Assembly: GCA_034359265.1 (NCBI GenBank)
Contig: CP136892.1
Coordinates: 10,464,501-10,528,500, forward strand
Direction of reading: 5' to 3'
Source of the DNA: Canna indica
Taxonomy: Eukaryota > Streptophyta > Magnoliopsida > Zingiberales > Cannaceae
Length of the DNA stretch: 64,000 nt
Of the stretch, positions 59,001 to 64,000 are shown piece after piece. The notes beneath the pieces are model-generated. The model had not been told where the DNA came from, made no database searches, and was given only the letters and a program-made list of their open reading frames with translations. How positions within the stretch are numbered: position 1 is the first letter of the stretch; each line of letters starts with the position of its first letter. The position numbers and the translations under genes are program-made.

Positions 59001-60150
59001 TAGTGAGCTTCCATTGTCCCAGGCCAAAACTATTACAAAAGCCATCTTCATCAAGCTTTCTAACTGAAATCAGGTTTAAGCGGACATCTGGAGCATATCT
59101 AACATCCTTGAGCAACAACTTCATTTCGCTATTTGTCTCTAGGCAAATATTTCCTATACCAATCACATTGGCCAAGCTATTATTTCACATCTTAAGCACT
59201 CAAAAGTCACCTGAAGTGTAAGATGTGAAGAATTCTTTCCTTGGAGTAACATGTAATGAGGCACCACTGTCAATTACCCAACTAGATCCATTTGATGTAA
59301 TATTAATCATATTCTCATCACCCACAATGATAAGATTATCTGAAGTAGTAGTAGACACACGATGATCACCATTTTCTTTCTTTTCTTACTTACATTTGTT
59401 CTTCCTTTTCCAAAGATAGCAATACTTCTTGATGTGTCCCATTTTATGAAAATGATTACATTCAACATTCTTGTATCTTGACCTCGATTTGCTTCTATTA
59501 TTGCCTCTACCCTTTGGACCTTTACCCTGATTTCTCCCCCTGTTTTCTGTAACCAACATATATGATTGAGATGAAGAACCTTGAGTCTTCCTTCTCACTT
59601 CCTCATTTAGAACACCACCTTTAACAAGTTGCATAGTTACCACACCATTAAGAGCAGAATTAGTAAGTGAGACCCGAAATATCTCCCAAGAATTCGGTAG
59701 AGTATTTAGCAATCAAAGTCCTTGAACCTCATCTTCAAACTTGATCCCCATGCCTGACAATTGATCTAAAACTCATTGAAACTCATTCAAGTGGTCGGAT
59801 ACGAAGGACCCTTCCTTGTATCTTAAATTTATCAACACATTCAACAAGTACAACTTATTGTTCCCCGACTTTGAAGCATACAAGGATTCAATCTTCTCCC
59901 ACATAGTTCTAGCATGAGTCTCATTAGCAATGTGATTGTAAACATTATCTTCCACCCATTACCGAATAAAACCACAAACTTGCTGATGTTGAAACTCCTA
60001 TTCTTCATCAGTTTTTGAATCTAGTTTTTGCGTAGCAAACACGGGCAAATGCAAGTTTTTGACAAACAACAGATCTTTCATCTTGCCTTTCCATAGATGA
60101 TAGTTAGAATCATTCAAACACACCATTCTACTTGTATTTGCCTTCATCAT
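56030..60150 (-). pseudogene. Copia gag-pol polyprotein
   Basis: It starts at 60,150 ([14 protein letters not shown]). Gag runs to about 59,390 and ends in a zinc knuckle of which one Cys is replaced (CNHFHKMGHIKKYC). The protease has DSGAS (about 59,270). The GAG-pre-integrase motif LWHRRLSHISEKG (about 58,890) and integrase core (ELVHSDVC, FVTFIDDHSWKLWAYALK, HTDNGGEY) follow. Then come a 28-bp tandem duplication and frameshift (58,283-58,338), the RT with its YVDD intact (57,113-57,124), and RNase H (VGYTDSDMAGD, WQSKLQKCVALSTTKAEF; 56,434-56,030). There are several stops: about 59,995, 59,955, 59,770, 59,390 and in the RT. Inactive. Confidence 0.88.
56600..56938. mobile_element. CACTA-type MITE inside the copia element
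   Basis: The ends are CACTACAA and TTGTAGTA, inverted with one mismatch at the last base. The flanks are GTT on both sides (56,597-56,599 and 56,939-56,941), the 3-bp target duplication of CACTA elements. Subterminal inverted phrases GACCTATAGAG and AATTAGAGATAAA pair over about 55 bp, and there is an internal direct repeat (ACTTAATTGATTTGACTC, twice). It lies between the RT and RNase H coding regions, and taking it out with one flank copy gives a continuous reading frame. Confidence 0.92.
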
Positions 60151-60185
60151 TCAAGCAAGCTATATCCAATACTGCCAAGAACTTG

Positions 60186-60197
60186 ACTTTGATACCA
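60186..60197 (-). other. Copia primer binding site
   Basis: The - strand reads TGGTATCAAAGT two bases from the 5' LTR, close to the initiator tRNA-Met complement TGGTATCAGAGC. Confidence 0.85.
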
Positions 60198-60199
60198 AT

Positions 60200-60857
60200 T
60201 GTTGGGAATGAAAGAACACAATTCCCTCCTTGCAAGAATATGAGGAGCAACAATATACACAAAACAACAGCAGTAAATAGCAAATGCTAAAATAACACAA
60301 GGCACCAATATTTTTAACGTGGAAAATCCCCTCAATGTGAGAGGTAAAAACTACGGGACTTGACAGTCCAACTAGCAAGAATCTACTATGATTAAGAGTT
60401 GTTTACAATCTTCAAGTTTCAACCTTGAATGATCACAAAAACCAACAATAAGATCAAGCAATATTTTATGACAAATATGAAGAAAAGAGATAAGAAATTT
60501 CTCCAAAATAGAACTGCTATTGCGACCACTACTTCTGGAGTTTGGAGAATGTTTTCAACAATCCTACCGTTCAGAATGAAGAACAAGGTGTCCCTAATAT
60601 GCTGACCAAATTTCAGCTCGATCGAACCACAGATGACCCTCCGATCGTTAGTTTGATCAAAATTGTACAAACCAAAAAATTGCAACCGAGGGTAGGCGAA
60701 ATCTGTTGTCCTTCTTCTCATTCTAAAAACTCTTAACCCTCGAAAATAATTCTTAACCTAGTCCTAAATATTCACCACCCATAAATGAGAATAACCATTA
60801 GGCTTACATTTGATTTTTGGATTTTTTCTCCACATAAGAAGGGAGCCTAACCCAACA
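60200..60857 (-). repeat. Copia 5' LTR
   Basis: TGTTGGGAATG...CCCAACA, next to the primer binding site and followed by the CATAT target duplication. Confidence 0.95.
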
Positions 60858-60862
60858 CATAT

Positions 60863-61179
60863 ATAAATATACCAATATAATAAAATGATGGTAAGTTGTT
60901 AAAAATAAATATTTTGGTAAAATTAATAATGTTACCAAATCTACAATAAATTAACATGAATTACTATATATATAAATTAGGACGGTCAATACTTAAACTA
61001 ACTTGAAATTTAATGGGACGCCGAACTCAAATGAAAATTTCCAAATTCAATTGGGATGATTTTTTTTAGTTGATTTGAAATTTTATAAATCTTGAATTTT
61101 TTAAAAATGGCATAATTAGAGTATGATACAAAATTTCAAGCAACCCACTAATTAATTAATCATACTTATAAATCGAAAC
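60863..61179. other. AT-rich spacer before the LINE
   Basis: No gene or element seen; it may include the LINE 5' leader. Confidence 0.3.
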
Positions 61180-62505
61180 ATGGGCAGTAGCATGGCGACA
61201 ACTTCCTCATTAAAAGGGATTTTGCTCCCGAGGAAAAAAAAGCCTCCTGATCGTGTCATAGAGCAGGAATCTAGCACTCATAATGTTGAGAAACCTTCGC
61301 AGAAGGGTTTGAATGGAGAAGATGTTGGGAAAGCAAAAGATCGAAGCTGCGGAAGAAGTCTGAATTCTTGGGCGACTCTCTTCAGGCGATCCGATCTAAA
61401 CTCTAATTGGATGGAATCGAAGGAAATGACGGAGAAGATAAACAAGATCCATAGCAGTGCGAAGGGCAAAGTTATGATTGGAGAAGATGACCTAAATGAA
61501 GTAAGAAGAGGAAACGATTTGATGCTATACAGTAAGTTCTTTGGTAGAACTACCCCTCTTGAAGTTGTTAAAACTAGTTTTCTGAAGATTTGGAAAATTA
61601 AATCTGGTTGCAATGTTATTGATTTATCTGCCGGATTTTTTGCCTTTAAATTTAAAAATTCTAAGGATTACTTGGATGTATTTTTGGAGGGTCTGTGGTT
61701 CTTAAGGGGGCAAGCTTTGTCACCGATGCAGTGGAAAGATAATTTTTAGCCTTTTAGAGAGAAAATTGAAGTAATACCAGTCTGGATTCAACTACCAGGA
61801 ATACCATATGAGTATTTGAGCAGCAACATCCTTCCTCAAGTAGTTGCAATTATCGGAAAGCCACTAAAAAATGATAGCTATACACAGAATGGTGTGAGAG
61901 GAAAATTTGCGCGAGTATGTGTTTTACTGAATATAAGAGAGCCAATTCAACAAAGATTCTGGATTGGTAGAGATTCGAAGAGTTTTTTCAATCAGTGGCT
62001 TATGAAATTCTGCCTACAACCTATTTCAAATGTGGACTGGTAGGATATGAAGAAGGTATATGCAATGCTAGTGAGAAAACTATTCTAAAGGAGAGGGAAG
62101 GAATTTAGGACCTTGGGTATAGGTACAAAGAAGAAAGAGAGCTCCACTGAACCATAAAAAAAATAGAAGTATTATCAGTAATCCTTTCAAAATACTAAAC
62201 AATCTAGCTTTTGAAGAGGATGGAAGATTCACACTGAATGTAGAGAACAAGCAAGATAATAGGATGCTTTTGAATGAAAAGAAGACACTGGACAATATGG
62301 AGGTAGACAAGGAGAATGGAAACAAAAGAAGTGTCAAAAGCTATGTGATGGAAAAGAAGTTTCAGTACGTGGGAAAGAAAGGGAAAACAAATGCAGAAGT
62401 CTTAGTGGAAGATAAGAATGGAAACAAGAATATGGAGGTAGAGGAAAGCTTTACATTTAAAGCAGAAAACAATAAAGAACTACAAATTGGGGAGAAATAG
62501 ATGAA
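61180..62505 (+). pseudogene. LINE ORF1 with DUF4283 domain
   Basis: It starts MGSSMATTSSLKGILLPRKK at 61,180. 61,500-61,740 carries a DUF4283 domain (LYSKFFGRTTPLEVVKTSFL, then AGFFAFKFKNSKDYL, LEGLWFLRGQALSPMQW). A TAG at 61,747 interrupts it. The reading continues with IPVWIQLPGIPYEYLS and FARVCVLLNI (to 62,043). A Lys/Glu-rich tail follows in other frames to about 62,500. DUF4283 proteins of plant LINEs are nucleic-acid-binding ORF1 products. The zinc knuckle usually following is not recognisable. At least one stop and one frameshift. Confidence 0.75.
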
Positions 62506-62859
62506 AAACAAGGAAAAAGATAAAATGGAAAGATTGACAGAAAAATTATCAGATTCATTCAAAATGATTTTAAAAAACAAATATGCAAAATATGATTTTT
62601 TGGAGGCATAATTATGTCCAGAATTATCAAGAGAAAGCAAGCAAGAAGGACCAAAAAATAGAAGAAGGATCACTTTGATAAACAATTAATTGATATACAT
62701 GTTGAATACAAGAGTGTCAAAATTAAGAAGAGAATATGTTCTAAGGAATGTGGAGCATTGGAGGATGATGGTGATCCTAATGAAAATGAAAAATTGGAGG
62801 AAAGTAACACCAAAATTTCATAATGAAAGTTATATCATGAAACATATATTAGAGGAGCT

Positions 62860-63720
62860 CAAAAAGCGAGGACCAAAAGTTATGTTAAGCAGCAGAACAT
62901 TGATATGACAATACTGCAAGAAACTCATATGTTACAAGATGAAGCTGAAAAATTCTTACTCAAATATAAGAGAAATTGGCGAGGAGATTTTGTTTCTAGT
63001 ATTGGTAGATCTGGAAGAATTATGGTATTATGGAGAAGGAGCAGAATTGATGTAAAGACAGTATATAAAGATGATCAGAACAAAAGCAGTCTGGTAAAAC
63101 AGAATAATGGTGAAGAGTTTCTAACATCTGGAATTTATGCAAGCAATAATCATTATAAAAGGAAGAGGTTATGGGATATTTTCGGTGAAGTAAATATAGA
63201 ACAGCTGCCATGGATATTAGCAGGGGATATGAATTGCATAAGGGGAGAGAAGGAAAAATCACGAGGAAGAAACTTTTTGTATTCAAAGGCAGTGAAGGAC
63301 TTCACTAATTTTATTGAAGAGAATGGTCTATTGGAAGCAGATTTTACTGGTCCTAAATTCACCTGGACAAATAACAGAAAAGGTAAAGCTAGAATACATG
63401 CAAGGTTGGATATGGTGCTTTACAATAATGAGTGGCTAAACAAAAATGTAGAAATCAAGGTGAGACATATGCAAAAAGTGGACTTGGACCACAGACCATT
63501 ACTGTTATTTTGTGAAAAGGAAAGAAGAGAGATTTAAGGAAAAACCATTTATAATTGAACATTTTTTGTTTGAAAATAAGAAATTTGCTGAAATTGTCAG
63601 AGAAAATTGGAAGGCTAAGAATAATGGAAGCGAAACTATTATGGAAAAACAAAAACGAATAGCAGATGTTTTGAAGGACTGGAATAAAAATAGCCTGGGC
63701 AACATTGAGAGAAAGCTGGA
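62860..63720 (+). pseudogene. LINE endonuclease, truncated before the RT
   Basis: The EEP endonuclease reads from ITILQETHML-like sequence (62,905) through GDFVSSIGRSGRIMVLWRRS, LPWILAGDMNCIRGEKEKSR, NGLLEADFTGPKFTWTN and LDMVLYNNEWL to a DHRPLLL motif (about 63,490), where the frame shifts. It continues to KNSLGNIERKLE at about 63,720. The DMN and DHRP catalytic regions are intact, but the N-terminal WN motif is not found in frame. The LINE sequence ends at about 63,720, where an inverted LINE piece starts. Confidence 0.75.
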
Positions 63721-64000
63721 AGTGCTCTTAGTTTCACTGCTAACTCTTTCTCATAACCTTCTCCCTCCAATATCCATGCCCCCTCCTTTCAAGTGTCTCT
63801 GAATCTAAAACTTATCCCCAGCATTGTCTCCACCAAGTTCCAATAGTGCACTGCTGTTGGACATCTAAAAATAATATGATTTATTTGATCTTCTTCACTA
63901 TTACAAACATGCCATTTTTCTGTTTCCTCATCTTTGAATTTTGCAAACCAAGTTGATACTGGTAGTCTTCTCCATATTAGCTTCCAAATAAACATCTTAG
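63721..64000 (-). pseudogene. LINE zf-RVT fragment, inverted
   Basis: On the - strand 63,995-63,789 encodes FIWKLIWRRLPVSTWFAKFK, HVCNSEEDQINHIIFRCPTA and HYWNLVETMLGI, the zf-RVT domain that follows reverse transcriptase in plant LINEs. It continues beyond the window. It directly abuts the + strand LINE 5' half. Confidence 0.75.

Larger units (their letters stand above)
55139..60857 (-). mobile_element. Complete Ty1/copia LTR retrotransposon (mutated)
   Basis: Two LTRs of about 657 bp (TGTTGGGAATG...CCCAACA) bound a - strand gag-pol relic. A perfect 5-bp target duplication CATAT flanks it (55,134-55,138 and 60,858-60,862). The primer binding site and polypurine tract are both in place. Total 5,719 bp including a 339-bp CACTA MITE. 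LTRs differ at perhaps 8% of positions by eye, so the insertion is old. The gag and integrase resemble the Tnt1/Tork-like group (inference). Confidence 0.95.

Noticed and set aside
61278..61613. 111-codon - strand frame
   Set aside because: Antisense shadow of the LINE DUF4283 region.

Overview
This is a piece of a plant nuclear genome, clearly an angiosperm. The evidence is two intron-containing plant genes (a pectin-degrading polygalacturonase and a RADIALIS-like MYB gene) in a dense, nested mass of plant transposable elements: Helitron, CACTA, Mutator-like, hAT and Tourist-type elements, Ty1/copia, Ty3/gypsy and L1-type LINEs. The sequence alone does not settle monocot versus eudicot. No tRNA, rRNA or CRISPR array was seen.

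Layout. 1-15,175: a decayed Helitron on the + strand. It holds a Rep/helicase pseudogene and an RPA-like gene, is split by a 7.1-kb CACTA element (4,796-11,894; 3-bp target duplication TTG), and carries a 0.6-kb internal duplication around a foldback element. 15,804-17,734: an apparently intact six-exon polygalacturonase gene on the - strand. 19,690-33,911: two LINE pieces in opposite orientation, interrupted by MITEs and by a degenerate Ty3/gypsy element with 2-kb LTRs. 33,916-38,904: a tandemly duplicated 1.45-kb segment plus an inverted copy, apparently inside a split hAT-type MITE. 39,494-45,839: a nearly full-length L1-type LINE on the - strand with a 14-bp target-site duplication. 47,064-47,522: the RADIALIS-like gene on the - strand. 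48,507-54,135: small hAT elements, a truncated LINE tail, and a Mutator-like element that has captured part of a CYP78-type cytochrome P450 gene (a Pack-MULE). 55,139-60,857: a complete but mutated Ty1/copia element on the - strand, carrying a small CACTA MITE. 61,180-64,000: another LINE 5' half, abutting an inverted LINE 3' fragment.

How it fits together. Only the polygalacturonase (cell wall) and the RADIALIS-like gene (transcriptional regulation) look like functional host genes. The rest is mobile DNA at several ages. Exact target-site duplications fix insertion order in several places: CACTA into Helitron, hAT MITE into LINE, CACTA MITE into copia, Tourist MITE into Pack-MULE. Autonomous elements here all look disabled by stops, frameshifts, catalytic substitutions or deletions. 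I found no clearly new biological system. The most noteworthy items are the Pack-MULE with its P450 fragment, the nested Helitron/CACTA locus, the palindromic motif array in the gypsy LTRs and the long palindrome upstream of the CACTA transposase.
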